From a bacterium (GTDB lineage Bacteria; SAR324; XYD2-FULL-50-16), in contig JAHJTV010000035.1 of NCBI GenBank assembly GCA_018829445.1, positions 54,411 to 118,410 of the forward strand: a stretch of 64,000 nucleotides of DNA. Direction: 5' to 3'. Below, in pieces: positions 1-9,271 of the stretch. The first letter of the stretch is position 1; every line of letters begins with the position of its first letter. The notes under the pieces were generated by a model. It was not told the origin of the DNA, did not search any database, and was given only the letters and a program-made list of their open reading frames with translations. The position numbers and the translations under genes were made by a program.

Positions 1-831
1 ATTGCGCTATTCATCGGGTTTGCAATCAAGGTACCGATTTTCCCATTCCATACTTGGTTACCGGATGCTCATGTTGAAGCCCCGACTGCAATCTCAGTGA
101 TTTTGGCCGGTGTGCTTTTAAAAATGGGAACTTATGGCTTCCTCAGAATCAACTTTCCTCTCTTTCCGGAAGTATTTGAATGGTTCAGGGATTTTCTGAT
201 TGTCCTGGCTGTGATTAACATTGTATACGGTGCCTTATGTGCATTGGCGCAATCCGACTTTAAGAAAATGATTGCCTACTCATCAGTCAGTCACATGGGT
301 TTTGTGATTTTGGGAATCGGAGCGGCAACGGAACAGGGAATAAACGGTGCTGTTCTTCAGATGTTTAACCATGGAACCATAACTGCCATGCTCTTCCTTC
401 TGGTGGGGGTCGTTTATGACAGGGCTCATCATCGACAAATTGCAGGGTTTGGTGGATTGGCATCAGTAACACCTGTTTATGCGACAATTACCAGTTTAGC
501 TTTTATGGCGGCAATTGGACTGCCCGGGTTAAGCGGATTTATTTCAGAATTTCTGATTCTGGCAGGTGCCTTTAAGGTTTATCAGGTCGCAACCATTGTC
601 TCAGGTCTCGGAATTATTTTTGGGGCAGCGTATATGTTATGGGCTTACCAGAGAGTTTTCTTTGGCAAGATAAATGAAAAATACAAAGATCTCACTGATA
701 TGAATGTAGTCGAACTGGCATCCGTTGTACCGCTTATCTGTATAGTCATTTTTCTCGGTATAATGCCTAATGCCATTATCAGTTATTTTGAGACCTCATT
801 GAATTATCTCAGCAGTATTTTAATGAATTAA
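1..831 (+). CDS. nuoM: NADH-quinone oxidoreductase subunit M (3' part)
   Basis: The 5' end lies outside the window; the frame is open from base 1 to the TAA at 829-831 (276 codons visible). NuoM is an antiporter-like membrane subunit of respiratory complex I and carries one of its proton channels. The first visible codons hold the hallmark FAIKVPIF...HTWLPDAH...LLKMGTYGF block. The lysines at visible codons 10 and 41 match the two conserved channel lysines of NuoM (Lys234 and Lys265 in E. coli), and the histidine at codon 17 is also typical. The rest is hydrophobic with the expected membrane segments. nuoN follows after 30 bases, the usual nuo order, so this is the distal end of a nuo operon. 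Confidence 0.95.
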   Translation: MALFIGFAIKVPIFPFHTWLPDAHVEAPTAISVILAGVLLKMGTYGFLRINFPLFPEVFEWFRDFLIVLAVINIVYGALCALAQSDFKKMIAYSSVSHMGFVILGIGAATEQGINGAVLQMFNHGTITAMLFLLVGVVYDRAHHRQIAGFGGLASVTPVYATITSLAFMAAIGLPGLSGFISEFLILAGAFKVYQVATIVSGLGIIFGAAYMLWAYQRVFFGKINEKYKDLTDMNVVELASVVPLICIVIFLGIMPNAIISYFETSLNYLSSILMN

Positions 832-861
832 CAATTTAAGTTAAACGTAACTATTACCTGT

Positions 862-2307
862 GTGATTAAAATGGTAAATACATTACCCTATTTAAGCTAT
901 ATACCTGCCCATATTGTCATGGGGCTGGCAGTCCTGTTCTTCTTTATTGGAAGAGCGATTCCGGGAGTAAGGAGACTTCCGGCTTCACTGGTTTTTCTGC
1001 TGGTTCTTGCAGTGTGTTTCATCATAGAAGCCTTGGGTAGCGGTTCTAATTCGGTGTTTTTCGAATTGGTGACCATCGATTCTTTCAGTCGGCTTTACAA
1101 TCAGATCTTTTTCATTGTGACGGCTGTTGTTGTTATTATGATGCTTTATAATGATGAAATTAAAAGCAAAATAAACTGGGAGGTTTTCGGATTGTTATCA
1201 ACCATCTGCCTGGGCATGATGTTTATGACTGCAGCCTCCAACCTGTTGATGGCTGCTCTGGCCATTGAACTGGTTTCGATTCCTTCCTACATTCTGGTTG
1301 CATTAAACAGTAAAAATCCTGTTTCAAAAGAGGCGTCACTAAAGTACATTCTTTTCGGTTCTTTTGCTGCAGGAATTATGCTGTACGGAATGTCACTTAT
1401 TTTCGGCGTTACCGGTTCTTTGAACTTTGAAGTTCTCTGGAAGGGTTTGGGGGATTATTCTGTCGTTAACAGCCCCATCTATTTTCTAGCTATTCTCATG
1501 ACCATGGCGGGGATGGTTTTTAAAATTGCTGCGGTACCCTTCCATTTCTGGTGCCCGGACGCGTACCAGGCGGCACCGACTCCTGTAACAGCGTTTCTGT
1601 CAACAGCGCCCAAAGTTGCCGGCTTGGCTTTGATTATCAGATTTTTCTCTTTTCACATCTCTCTGCAGGGTGAGAATCTGACATTGATCATCTCAGTTCT
1701 GGCCATGGCGACGATGACACTGGGAAATCTGGCTGCATTAAAACAAACGGATATCAAACGGCTGCTGGCTTATTCATCAATTTCCCATGCAGGCTTTTTA
1801 CTGATGGGTATTGCTGTGCTGAATGAAGCAGGAAGGCAGGCGGTGTTCTTTTACATTCCGGTTTATATTCTGATGAACCTGGGCGCTTTTATGGCCGTCA
1901 TATATCTATCGAGTGGCAGTAATAATTTTCAAATCTCCTCATACGCCGGCTTGATTAAGAAAAGCCCAATGATAGTTGTTGGTTTTACCGTCTGTTTGTT
2001 CAGTCTGGCCGGAATTCCACCTTTTGCCGGGTTTGTGGCCAAATTTTATCTATTCAAAGTTATTATTGAACAACAACTCTATTTGTTGGCGGTAGTTGCC
2101 GGGATTAATTCTGTTATCTCACTTTATTACTATGTTTATGTGATTAAGGTGATGATCATCGACAGTAGTGACAAACCAGCGGAAGACAACAAAATCGGGG
2201 TTTTCCCGGTAGCATTTGTAACCCTCTGTGCTATTCCCATCGTCTTTTTTGGAGTTTATTGGCAACCCTTGTTAAATTGGGCTGAAAAAGTAAAACTCCT
2301 GATGTAA
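862..2307 (+). CDS. nuoN: NADH-quinone oxidoreductase subunit N
   Basis: Last subunit of complex I, about 480 residues and normal length for NuoN, with about 14 hydrophobic segments. The region around residues 223-245 (FKIAAVPFHFW followed by PDAYQAAPTPVTAFLS) is the antiporter-family signature, including the channel lysine. It lies 30 bases after nuoM on the same strand and is followed by a strong intrinsic terminator, so it closes the operon. The start is uncertain: GTG at 862 or ATG at 871, neither with a convincing Shine-Dalgarno sequence, so translation may be coupled to nuoM. Confidence 0.94.
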   Translation: MIKMVNTLPYLSYIPAHIVMGLAVLFFFIGRAIPGVRRLPASLVFLLVLAVCFIIEALGSGSNSVFFELVTIDSFSRLYNQIFFIVTAVVVIMMLYNDEIKSKINWEVFGLLSTICLGMMFMTAASNLLMAALAIELVSIPSYILVALNSKNPVSKEASLKYILFGSFAAGIMLYGMSLIFGVTGSLNFEVLWKGLGDYSVVNSPIYFLAILMTMAGMVFKIAAVPFHFWCPDAYQAAPTPVTAFLSTAPKVAGLALIIRFFSFHISLQGENLTLIISVLAMATMTLGNLAALKQTDIKRLLAYSSISHAGFLLMGIAVLNEAGRQAVFFYIPVYILMNLGAFMAVIYLSSGSNNFQISSYAGLIKKSPMIVVGFTVCLFSLAGIPPFAGFVAKFYLFKVIIEQQLYLLAVVAGINSVISLYYYVYVIKVMIIDSSDKPAEDNKIGVFPVAFVTLCAIPIVFFGVYWQPLLNWAEKVKLLM

Positions 2308-2332
2308 GAGAAACGGGACCTGGATTATTGAG

Positions 2333-2368
2333 CCCGTATAACCGCACTGGTTATACGGGTTTTTTTTT
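2333..2368 (+). terminator. Rho-independent terminator of the nuo operon
   Basis: A perfect 11-bp stem (CCCGTATAACC at 2333-2343 with GGTTATACGGG at 2349-2359) encloses a 5-base loop and is followed at once by nine T residues. It lies 25 bases after the nuoN stop and separates nuo from the NAD salvage genes. Confidence 0.93.
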
Positions 2369-2503
2369 GCGGTAAAAAAGCCTATTTGCTTAACTCTGTT
2401 ACTGTTGATATATTTAATTCAAGCTTTTCAGATTGCAGCTCATACTCTTTCGTTCATTTGAAGGATCCTTAATCGTCTTTATATTGCAATTCCCGGATAT
2501 TTT

Positions 2504-3991
2504 ATGATTGATTCCATCCATAATATTTCCAATGCGTTGTTGACCGATTTCTACCAGCTTACAATGGCTTATGGCTTTTGGAAGTCAGGAATGAAGGACA
2601 AAGAAGGTGTATTTCACCTGTTTTTCAGACGGGCGCCGTTTAATGGCAACTTTTGCATTTCCTGCGGATTGGAAAATGTTATAAGTTATATCAATAGTTT
2701 GAAGTTTCATCCGGAGGATTTGGCGTATCTGGGCTCCATTCAAGGCAGCGATGACAGTCCACTCTTTGAAAAAGGTTTCCTGGATTATCTGGGCGATCTT
2801 AAATTCAGTTGTGATCTTTATGCTGTTCCGGAAGGAACAATCGTTTTTCCTCTGGAACCTGTCATCAGGATTCAGGGCCCGATTATTCAGTGCCAGTTAT
2901 TGGAAACACCCTTGCTCAACCTCTTGAATTTTCCCTCCCTGATAGCAACCAAGGCAGCAAGGATATGCAGGGCCGCGCAGGGAGATCCTGTTTTGGAGTT
3001 TGGGTTAAGAAGGGCACAGGGAATCGATGGGGCGATAACGGCAAGCAGGTCTGCCTATATTGGCGGATGCGAGGCTACCTCCAATGTTTTGGCCGGAAAA
3101 CACTATGGAATCCCTGTCAGGGGCACAATAGCACACAGCTGGGTAATGGCCTTTGATGAGGAGATTGATGCCTTTCAGACCTATGCCGATATGATGCCCA
3201 ATAATTGCGTTCTGCTGGTTGATACCTATTCAACACTGGATGGAGTAAAAAAAGCAATAGATGTTGGAAAAAAACTGGAGGAAAAGGGGTTTCATCTTGC
3301 CGGAATAAGGCTGGACTCCGGTGACTTGGCCTACTTGAGTATAGAAGCACGGGGATTGCTGAATGAAGCGGGGTTCAAAAACACAAAAATCGTTGCCAGC
3401 AACGATTTGGATGAATCTATTATTCAAAGTTTGAAGATACAAAAAGCGGAAATAGACATCTGGGGAGTCGGAACAAAACTGGTAACAGCGTACGATCAAC
3501 CTGCTCTGGACGGAGTATACAAATTATCTGCGATCAGGTCGCCAGGAAAAGAATGGGAATATAAAATAAAGATTTCCGAACAGAGTGTTAAGGTTACAAC
3601 ACCGGGTATTCATCAGGTGCGACGATACTTCAGAGATAATCTATGTATTGGTGATGTCATCTATGATGTCAATACGGACTTGTCGGATGGATGTGTGATG
3701 ATAGATCCTTTTGATATTACGAGACAAAAAAGAATCAATGCCGATGTGTCCCACAATGATCTGTTGGTTCCCATTTATAATAAGGGAAAACAGGTTTATG
3801 ACTTACCGGGTATCTCAGAGATAAAAGCGAGGGTTCAAAAGGAGATCGCTTCATTTCATCCCACCATTACCAGGCTGGTGAATCCCCATAAATATCCGGT
3901 TGGAAATGAAAAATCCTTAAATAAACTGAAAACCGATTTGACATTCAAGGCAAGAATGAAACAGCACATTGGATTTGTGGAGGAGCTATGA
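2504..3991 (+). CDS. pncB: Nicotinate phosphoribosyltransferase
   Basis: Makes nicotinate mononucleotide from nicotinate and PRPP in cytosolic NAD salvage. The 495-residue length fits the longer branch of the family. Visible family motifs are the N-terminal DFYQLTMA, the FRRAPFNG segment, the GTIAHSWVM motif with the His (about residue 211) expected to be phosphorylated, DTYSTLDGV, and GIRLDSGDLAYLS, which contacts the phosphoribosyl part. The ATG at 2504 gives a full N terminus. The stop overlaps the pncA start (ATGA at 3988-3991), so the two genes are translationally coupled and together turn nicotinamide into nicotinate mononucleotide. About 200 bases and a terminator separate it from nuoN, so it probably has its own promoter, which I could not place. 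Confidence 0.95.
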   Translation: MIDSIHNISNALLTDFYQLTMAYGFWKSGMKDKEGVFHLFFRRAPFNGNFCISCGLENVISYINSLKFHPEDLAYLGSIQGSDDSPLFEKGFLDYLGDLKFSCDLYAVPEGTIVFPLEPVIRIQGPIIQCQLLETPLLNLLNFPSLIATKAARICRAAQGDPVLEFGLRRAQGIDGAITASRSAYIGGCEATSNVLAGKHYGIPVRGTIAHSWVMAFDEEIDAFQTYADMMPNNCVLLVDTYSTLDGVKKAIDVGKKLEEKGFHLAGIRLDSGDLAYLSIEARGLLNEAGFKNTKIVASNDLDESIIQSLKIQKAEIDIWGVGTKLVTAYDQPALDGVYKLSAIRSPGKEWEYKIKISEQSVKVTTPGIHQVRRYFRDNLCIGDVIYDVNTDLSDGCVMIDPFDITRQKRINADVSHNDLLVPIYNKGKQVYDLPGISEIKARVQKEIASFHPTITRLVNPHKYPVGNEKSLNKLKTDLTFKARMKQHIGFVEEL

Positions 3992-4596
3992 AAGCATTAA
4001 TTCTGGTTGATATTCAAAATGATTTCACTCCGACGGGTGCCCTTCCCGTGCCGGAAGGAGATCAGATTATCCCGGTTGTAAATAATCTGCAGAAAAAATT
4101 TGATTTTGTTGTGGCCACCCAGGATTGGCATCCTGAAAACCACAAGAGTTTTGCCGTTCATCACCAAAAACAACCCGGTGAAGTTATTTTATTAAACGGA
4201 ATTGAACAGGTATTATGGCCGGTTCATTGTGTTCAGGATTCCAAAGGTGCCGAATTTATAAAAGGTTTGGAGCAGTCCGGAATCAGGGAAATATTTCAAA
4301 AAGGGCTGGATGCTGAAGTTGATAGCTACAGTGGATTTTTTGATAATGACCACCAACGGTCAACCGGTCTTGACAAATACTTGAAGAACGAAGGTATTGA
4401 TGAGGTTTTTATAGTTGGATTAGCCCTTGATTATTGCGTCAAGTTCACAGCCATGGACGCTAAGGCTTTGGGATTAAAAACATTCGTTTTTAGAGATGCA
4501 ACCAGGGCGGTTAATATCAATCAGGGAGATGACGAAAAAGCTGTTGACGAAATGAAGGCAGCCGGCATCAAAGTTATTACTAGCAGTGAATATTAA
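3988..4596 (+). CDS. pncA: Nicotinamidase
   Basis: Hydrolyses nicotinamide to nicotinate and ammonia, feeding PncB. At 202 residues it is of normal length for the isochorismatase-like fold. The catalytic triad Asp8 (VDIQNDF), Lys105 (FQKGLD) and Cys150 (LDYCVKFT) is intact. The likely metal ligands Asp46, His48 and His80 sit in TQDWHPENH and WPVHC. A good Shine-Dalgarno (GAGGAG at 3979) inside the end of pncB precedes the ATG. Its TAA overlaps the stop of the convergent response regulator at a TTAA tetranucleotide, so there is no room for a terminator between the two genes. Confidence 0.95.
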   Translation: MKALILVDIQNDFTPTGALPVPEGDQIIPVVNNLQKKFDFVVATQDWHPENHKSFAVHHQKQPGEVILLNGIEQVLWPVHCVQDSKGAEFIKGLEQSGIREIFQKGLDAEVDSYSGFFDNDHQRSTGLDKYLKNEGIDEVFIVGLALDYCVKFTAMDAKALGLKTFVFRDATRAVNINQGDDEKAVDEMKAAGIKVITSSEY

Positions 4597-5951
4597 TTGC
4601 TGATGCCTTTCACTTTTATTTTATACCTGAGGGCTCTTTCACTGATGCCCAATTCTTTGGCAGCACGGGTTTGAACTCCGTTATGCTTCTGCAGAGCCAT
4701 TTCAATTAATGCCTTTTCTGCTTCATCCAGTGACATCAATTCCAGAAAAGGCTTTTCCGCATTGCCCTCTTCCTTGTGATCAGAGGTAACCGAAAGGGGA
4801 AGATCCTTTATGGAGATGACATCATCCCTGGCCAACACAATGGCTCGTTCCAGGATATTTTCCAGTTCGCGGATATTGCCGGGGTAATCGTATTTTGTCA
4901 GGATTTTTTGTGCTTCCTGGGTAATTCCCTTGATATCTCTGTTGTTCTCCTTTGAAAACTTGAAAATGAAGTGATCAATGAGGGGAATAATATCCTCACG
5001 GCGTTTTCGCAGAGGGGGTATGAAAATCGGTACCACATTCAGTCGATAATAGAGATCCTCCCTCATCTCCTTGGCTTTTACCGCTTCCTCCAGGTTTTTA
5101 TTTGTTGCCGCGATAATCCGAACATCTACTTTGATGGTCTGATTGCTGCCAACTCTTTCAAATTCTCTCTCTTGAAGGACTCGCAACAGCTTAGTCTGGG
5201 TTGTATGGCTTATCTCTCCAATTTCGTCCAGAAAAATAGTTCCGGTGTCTGCTTCCTCAAATTTACCTTTGCGATCGGTAATAGCCCCGGTAAAAGACCC
5301 CTTAATATGTCCAAACAGTTCGGATTCAAGCAATGACTCCGGTAAAGCAGCACAGCTTACCTTCACAAAAGGTTTTTCCTTACGATCACTGGCAAAATGC
5401 AGTGCCAGCGCAATCAACTCTTTCCCGGTTCCTGATTCTCCCCTGAGAATGACTGTGGCATTGGATTTGGCAACCCGTTGGACCATGCTCATTACTTCGT
5501 TAAGCGCGCTACTGTTGCCGACAATGTTTTCAAATCGAAATTTTTCCTGAAGAATCTCTTTTAATTGCCTGTTTTCGACCAGAAGTCGTTTGTTATCAAT
5601 GCACTTATCAATCAGGATCAACAGCTCTTTCAGGTCGATCGGCTTTGTGAGGTAATCCGAGGCTCCCGATTTCATGATTTTGACAGCTGTTTCGATTTTT
5701 CCGTAAGCGGAAATCATGATGATGGCGATAACCGGATCAATCTTGCGAACATTCTGGATCAGCTCCAATCCATTCATCTTGGGCATTCGATAATCGGCGA
5801 TCATCAAATCGAATTCTCCTTCTCGTACCAAAGTTAAGGCTTCTAAAGGATCTTGTTCTGTCGTTACATCAAATCCTTGCTTTTTTAAGAAACCTTTTAA
5901 CGCTTCTGTGGTTGAAATTTCATCATCAACAATCAGGATTTTTGGTTTCAT
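4593..5951 (-). CDS. Sigma-54-dependent response regulator (NtrC family)
   Basis: A three-domain enhancer-binding protein of 452 residues. The receiver domain (about 1-120) has the acidic pair Asp9/Asp10, phospho-acceptor Asp53 and Lys103. The AAA+ domain (about 140-370) has Walker A GESGTGKE at 172-179, Walker B FLDEIGE near 241-247, and the sigma-54 contact loop at 219-224, which reads GSFTGA instead of the usual GAFTGA. The C terminus is a Fis-type helix-turn-helix (GVQTRAAKELGISERALRYK). The probable partner kinase lies just upstream on the same strand, 200 bases away. Targets are unknown; I found no clear -24/-12 promoter nearby. An N-terminal receiver plus the neighbouring kinase suggests phosphorylation-dependent activation. 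Confidence 0.93.
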   Translation of the reverse strand: MKPKILIVDDEISTTEALKGFLKKQGFDVTTEQDPLEALTLVREGEFDLMIADYRMPKMNGLELIQNVRKIDPVIAIIMISAYGKIETAVKIMKSGASDYLTKPIDLKELLILIDKCIDNKRLLVENRQLKEILQEKFRFENIVGNSSALNEVMSMVQRVAKSNATVILRGESGTGKELIALALHFASDRKEKPFVKVSCAALPESLLESELFGHIKGSFTGAITDRKGKFEEADTGTIFLDEIGEISHTTQTKLLRVLQEREFERVGSNQTIKVDVRIIAATNKNLEEAVKAKEMREDLYYRLNVVPIFIPPLRKRREDIIPLIDHFIFKFSKENNRDIKGITQEAQKILTKYDYPGNIRELENILERAIVLARDDVISIKDLPLSVTSDHKEEGNAEKPFLELMSLDEAEKALIEMALQKHNGVQTRAAKELGISERALRYKIKVKGISN

Positions 5952-6151
5952 TGTCTGGTTTCGGTTTTTATTTCAAAATGGCTATAGCCGATTTTAGATT
6001 CCTACAGGCGGACATCGTTTGAATTGGTGTGATAAGTATAATAAAAGCTTAATTATTAGAGCGTAGTATCCCGGAGATAAACCTCTGTTCAAGAATGCAG
6101 AAAAATAATGCTATTTTCAGACCGAAATTGGGCTGATTCTACAAAGGTTTT

Positions 6152-7786
6152 CTAATAATCCAGAAATGGAAGTTTTATTGAAACAGTGATTCCTTTGGCC
6201 ATATTCGGCTGCAATTCGATACTCCCGTCATGTGCTTTTATAATCTTTTGACAGATATACAATCCTAAACCGGTTCCATTCTTTTTTGTAGTAAAATAGA
6301 TATCAAAAATGTGATTCAGATTCTCCTTCGAAATTCCAGCTCCGTTGTCTTTTATCTGCAGCACCCAGCCACTATCCTCATTTACCATTGAATCTATTGT
6401 TATGGTATCATATCTTTCGGAAGCCTCTAAGGCATTTCTAATCAGGTTGATAAGAACCTGCGTCAGTTTCTCATAATCGCCAAAGAAGGACTGATTGGTA
6501 GCTGACAGATTGGTAATTATGTTCACTCCCCTGGAATCGCCTTCAGCTCTAATTATCGCTATCCCTTTTTTAATAAACTCGGCAATATTAAATTCGGTCT
6601 TTTTGGGTTCAAACGGTTTGGCGAAGTCAAGAAAATCAGAGATGATCAGGCTAATTCTGTCAACTTCCCGTTTCATCAGTTCTGTCAAGGTGTTGTATTC
6701 CTCAATGTCGTTATCATCTTGAGGTTTGAATTCGAGCTGAAGTCTCTGGATGGTTATGGAAACACTATTTAAAGGATTTCTTACCTCGTGGGCTACACCT
6801 GCTGTCAGATTGGCCAACGATGCCAGTTTTTCATTTTCCCGAATCCTTTTCTCCATGAATTCGATCTTCTCCAGATTTCTTCTATTCAGTTTAACAGCAA
6901 TAAATGCGGCAATTATTGCTAAAAACATAACAACGCTGCTGTTGATTACTGCGTTTTTGAATGCATTTTCATATATCTTATCGATTCTGGTGATGGGATA
7001 TCCAACCTTCAGTATTCCCCTGTTATTCGGAGTAAAACTGACAGGATGGATCACCTTCATGGTATTTTCATTGCTGTCACGGAAAAAATAGGAAACACCG
7101 GATTTTATGGCGTCCAGATACTCGATTTCTTCCTCGACAATACCGATTCTATTGGGATCTGAATCCGCAACGATTCTAAAATGGTCATCAATAAAACTGA
7201 TAAATTGAATGATGTTTTGATTCTCCAGGGAAGCGATCAGCAGTTGAAGACCGATATTGGTTTTAATGGCGAGCAGTTTCTCCGGGCTTAACGTGAAAAA
7301 AAGCTTGCCCTGCTTTTCATTCCTGTCAAATTCCATTGTCATGGGCAGAAGATCGATTTGAGCAGTTTCCGCTTGATCTACTTCGAATAATTGGGTTGGT
7401 AGAGTTACAAAGGTGTTTGTGGCGGATATCAATAAAAAACCGCTTTCATCAAAAATTGAAACTGACTGCAAATCGTGATCTATCAAAAAATTGGTTAACT
7501 CCTCCTCTGTCATTCCTTGTGAATTTGAATACTCTTTGTCGATAATAAGCGCAGTTTTTTTTAAATGACGCCTGATTTGTTGTGGAGTCAGTTTTATAGA
7601 TTCGATGCTTTGCTGGACACTGACCGCAATCGATTTTACAATCAGTTCGCCTTGTTTCCAGTAGATCTCAATGAGATTGGAGCGGGTTCTGTCAATCAAA
7701 AAATATGAATTACCAATAAGGATGATGAGAATGGCAGAGAGGAACAGTCCAACATAAATATAGATAATTAAGCCTTTTTTCTTCAT
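6152..7786 (-). CDS. Membrane sensor histidine kinase
   Basis: A 544-residue kinase with a transmembrane segment at about 6-29, a periplasmic sensor region of about 250 residues with no motif I can name, and a second transmembrane segment at about 281-300. HisKA follows with phospho-acceptor His333 in GVAHEVRNPLN, then an HATPase domain with the N box (NLIRNALEA), DNGAGIS and GTGLGLYICQK. A HAMP domain is not obvious; the 300-325 linker looks coiled. It is transcribed ahead of the sigma-54 response regulator, its likely partner by position. The 200-base gap between them (5952-6151) holds no recognisable terminator. Confidence 0.92.
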   Translation of the reverse strand: MKKKGLIIYIYVGLFLSAILIILIGNSYFLIDRTRSNLIEIYWKQGELIVKSIAVSVQQSIESIKLTPQQIRRHLKKTALIIDKEYSNSQGMTEEELTNFLIDHDLQSVSIFDESGFLLISATNTFVTLPTQLFEVDQAETAQIDLLPMTMEFDRNEKQGKLFFTLSPEKLLAIKTNIGLQLLIASLENQNIIQFISFIDDHFRIVADSDPNRIGIVEEEIEYLDAIKSGVSYFFRDSNENTMKVIHPVSFTPNNRGILKVGYPITRIDKIYENAFKNAVINSSVVMFLAIIAAFIAVKLNRRNLEKIEFMEKRIRENEKLASLANLTAGVAHEVRNPLNSVSITIQRLQLEFKPQDDNDIEEYNTLTELMKREVDRISLIISDFLDFAKPFEPKKTEFNIAEFIKKGIAIIRAEGDSRGVNIITNLSATNQSFFGDYEKLTQVLINLIRNALEASERYDTITIDSMVNEDSGWVLQIKDNGAGISKENLNHIFDIYFTTKKNGTGLGLYICQKIIKAHDGSIELQPNMAKGITVSIKLPFLDY

Positions 7787-8263
7787 ATTCTTGAATATTC
7801 AATTAACTGCAACGCAAAAATGACTTATTTGATCATACTAAGTGTTTCTACTGTATATTCAGGTTTTTTTCAATATGAGAGTTTCAGTGGCGTTTATATA
7901 TAGTTGATTCGAGAAAAGCAGAGACTATCCCAAAGTACCTGAACTACTGATGTAATGCTCCCACTATACGTTTGAACTCTCTCTACTTAGTATCAGTACA
8001 CTCGTTCGGCTTTTCAGTAAATAGCTGAGCCGGAATACATAATCTAACCCATTAAGTATAATTAAAGCTCTTAATAGTCTATCCTCAGGGTTTGAACGTA
8101 ACAATTGATAAGAATTACTGTTTTAAGTAAATATTAGTTAATATTTGTTTACTATTGCCTTTATGAAAAAATAATATTGATATCGAACTCTAAATTACCT
8201 AAAGTGATAAATTCATACAATAGTACAACTGATATTCATAAGCTACTTTGTTAGAATACTGAT
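7787..8263. other. Divergent intergenic region, kinase / ABC importer
   Basis: This 477-base AT-rich region must hold the promoters for the kinase (leftward) and the importer (rightward). I see no B12-box or other riboswitch core despite the FecCD-type importer downstream. One Fur-like site is listed separately. No reading frame here looks coding. Confidence 0.6.
8106..8120 (+). promoter_or_regulatory. Candidate Fur box
   Basis: TGATAAGAATTACTG matches the 7-1-7 Fur consensus TGATAATNATTATCA at 10 of 14 defined positions. The left arm is nearly perfect and the right arm half preserved. It sits about 145 bases before the permease start. In so AT-rich a spacer a chance match is quite possible. 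Confidence 0.3.
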
Positions 8264-9271
8264 ATGTATAAAAAAAATACCAAGCAATGGTTGTTATTTT
8301 TTGGCATGCCACTCTTGGCTTTCTTTTTTTCCTTAATGCTTGGTCAATTTGAGGTTGCACCGGTATTGACACTTAAAATCCTATTTTCCAAAATTTTAGG
8401 TATACAACCGGACTGGCCGCCGGTTATGGAAACAGTGATTTTTCGTGTTCGACTGGTACGGGTCTTGGCAGCAATGTTGGTCGGCGCTGGACTTTCCGTA
8501 TCCGGTGCCTCCTTTCAGGGACTCTTTCGAAATCCGCTGGTTTCTCCCTATATCCTGGGCGTATCAGCAGGTGCCGGTTTCGGGGCGGCATTGGGTATCC
8601 TTTTTTCTAAAAGTATTCTGGTTATTCAATTCTGGGCTTTTCTGTGCGGTATGGGAGCCGTGGCTCTCAGTTTTGGTGTCAGCCGGCTTTACAAACAGCC
8701 TTCAGAAATCGTGCTGGTATTGGCTGGCACTATTGTTGGCGCTTTTTTTACTGCTCTGATTTCTTTTATAAAATATATAGCCGATCCCTATGAAAAATTG
8801 CCCACTATAGTATTTTGGCTTATGGGCAGTTTTGCAGGTGTTTCCTGTGATTTTCTTTTATTGGCTGTCCTTCCCATGTTGATTCCCATAACAATATTAT
8901 TCGTGATCCGCTGGCGCATCAATGTACTGTCTCTCGGTGATGAGGAGGCAAGTTCACTGGGGGTGGAAACCACACGTATCAAAATGGTTGTGGTACTTTG
9001 TGCCACCCTTATCACTTCTTCGGCAGTGTCTATCTGCGGTATTGTGGGCTGGGTGGGATTGGTCATCCCCCACATTGCACGCATGTTGGTGGGACCGGAT
9101 CATGCTAAAATGATCCCGGTTTCTATTTGGCTGGGTGCGGTTTATCTGGTTCTGATCGACGATCTGGCCCGTAATTTGAGTACGGCTGAGATTCCTATCG
9201 GCATTTTAACTGCTCTGATTGGCGCTCCTTTTTTTGCTTTCCTTTTATCGAGGAGTAAAACCGGATGGTGA
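8264..9271 (+). CDS. FecCD-family ABC transporter permease
   Basis: Inner-membrane permease of an importer for iron-siderophore, haem or corrinoid substrates. The 335 residues hold about nine to ten membrane segments. The family signature GASFQGLFRNPLVSPYILG (about 81-99) is present, as is the C-terminal GIVGWVGLVIPHIAR motif that contacts the ATPase. The last seven bases overlap the ATPase start, showing a tight operon. A single permease of this kind usually acts as a homodimer with the ATPase and a periplasmic binding protein, both of which follow. Confidence 0.93.
   Translation: MYKKNTKQWLLFFGMPLLAFFFSLMLGQFEVAPVLTLKILFSKILGIQPDWPPVMETVIFRVRLVRVLAAMLVGAGLSVSGASFQGLFRNPLVSPYILGVSAGAGFGAALGILFSKSILVIQFWAFLCGMGAVALSFGVSRLYKQPSEIVLVLAGTIVGAFFTALISFIKYIADPYEKLPTIVFWLMGSFAGVSCDFLLLAVLPMLIPITILFVIRWRINVLSLGDEEASSLGVETTRIKMVVVLCATLITSSAVSICGIVGWVGLVIPHIARMLVGPDHAKMIPVSIWLGAVYLVLIDDLARNLSTAEIPIGILTALIGAPFFAFLLSRSKTGW

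Noticed and set aside
2890..3156. 88-codon frame inside pncB and similar overlapping frames in other genes
   Set aside because: They lie wholly within well-supported genes in other frames, lack ribosome sites and have no protein-like motifs.
7787..8263. Cobalamin riboswitch before the FecCD-type importer
   Set aside because: No B12 box or other conserved core element was found in the leader.
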